Part shown: in pieces, positions 4,926 through 5,153 of the stretch | Layout: each line of letters opens with the position of its first letter | Numbering within the stretch: position 1 is the first letter of the stretch | From: Sedimenticola sp. | GTDB taxonomy: Bacteria > Pseudomonadota > Gammaproteobacteria > Chromatiales > Chromatiaceae | Assembly (NCBI GenBank): GCA_027038775.1 | Contig: JALWGP010000072.1 | Coordinates: 1-5,153 of the forward strand | DNA length: 5,153 bases | Direction: 5' to 3' | The notes under the pieces: model-generated | Told to the model about the DNA's origin: nothing | The model's database searches: none | The model's input: only the letters and a program-made list of their open reading frames with translations | Position numbers and translations under genes: made by a program

Positions 4926-5153
4926 CTGAGGAATGTCAGAATGGAGGGATCTTTCCCCGCAGGAGGCCCGCCCCCGGGCCGAATTCGGAAACCATTCGCG
5001 GCGGGGGCGCCGCTCCTACCCGGCTGGAGCAGATCCAGCTGGCCTGAGGAATGTCAGGATGGAGGGATCTTTCCCCGTAGGAGGCCCGCCCCCGGGCCGA
5101 ATTCGGAAACCGTTCGCGGCGAAGGCGCTGCTCCTACCCGGCTAGAGCAGATC
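4926..5153. repeat. 118-bp tandem repeat containing two inverted REP pairs, second copy cut by the window end
   Basis: Copy 1 spans 4926-5043 and copy 2 starts at 5044. Over the 110 comparable bases there are 7 differences, all transitions, and no indels. Each unit has a non-REP leader (CTGAGGAATGTCAG, then ATGGAGGGATCTTTCCCC), a plus REP (4959-4983 and 5077-5101), a short spacer with ATTCGGAAACC, and a minus REP (4995-5019 and 5113-5137). The plus REP is a perfect GGCCCG/CGGGCC stem. The minus REP pairs GCGGCG/CGCCGC in copy 1, while copy 2 has changes in loop and stem. Its REPs belong to the same two types as the cluster at 2604-2792, but leader and period differ. The array may continue beyond the window. 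No gene is seen between 4816 and 5153. Confidence 0.88.

Noticed and set aside
4933..5145. Plus-strand 70-codon frame in the tandem repeat.
   Set aside because: It consists entirely of the repeated REP units, so openness reflects the repeat, not a gene.

Overview
The window looks like a very GC-rich proteobacterial chromosome segment. My best guess is a gammaproteobacterium of the Chromatiales/Ectothiorhodospiraceae kind, at low confidence. The grounds are the near-uniform G/C third codon positions, REP-type repeats with GTAGGAG...GAA ends, and an Fnr/Anr-type box in front of an anaerobic gene set. No rRNA, tRNA, CRISPR array or transposase gene was seen.

The centre is a minus-strand class III (anaerobic, glycyl-radical) ribonucleotide reductase cluster, read from right to left. 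A promoter region with a 9/10 Fnr/Anr box (4894-4907) is followed by nrdD, the catalytic subunit (4815-2803, 670 aa with ATP cone, active-site cysteines and a C-terminal zinc knuckle). Next comes a 52-aa gene at 2556-2398. It carries the RVMGY glycyl-radical motif that the large protein lacks. Then come nrdG, the radical-SAM activase (2221-1637), and a calcineurin-like metallophosphoesterase (1626-595) that starts 10 bases after the nrdG stop. The reductase therefore appears to be made as two polypeptides: the large one houses substrate, effector and thiyl cysteine, and the small one supplies the radical glycine installed by NrdG.

The non-coding parts are rich in structure. Two clusters of inverted REP pairs (BIME-like) bracket nrdD. 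Three pairs lie in the gap between the large and small reductase genes (2604-2792). Two pairs sit in a 118-bp tandem repeat upstream of the promoter and run off the window end (4926-5153). A separate long inverted repeat (2270-2357) lies between the small reductase gene and nrdG and can fold into a branched RNA.

At the left edge, on the plus strand, an open frame enters from outside the window and ends at 674. Its first part resembles an internal piece of a DUF2298/YYY-type polytopic membrane protein. Its second part is a CDP-archaeol synthase (CarS/DUF46)-like domain. Codon use shifts at the junction near 260-290, so this is either a real gene fusion by recombination or an assembly chimera. 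Its 3' end overlaps the convergent metallophosphoesterase gene by 80 bases.
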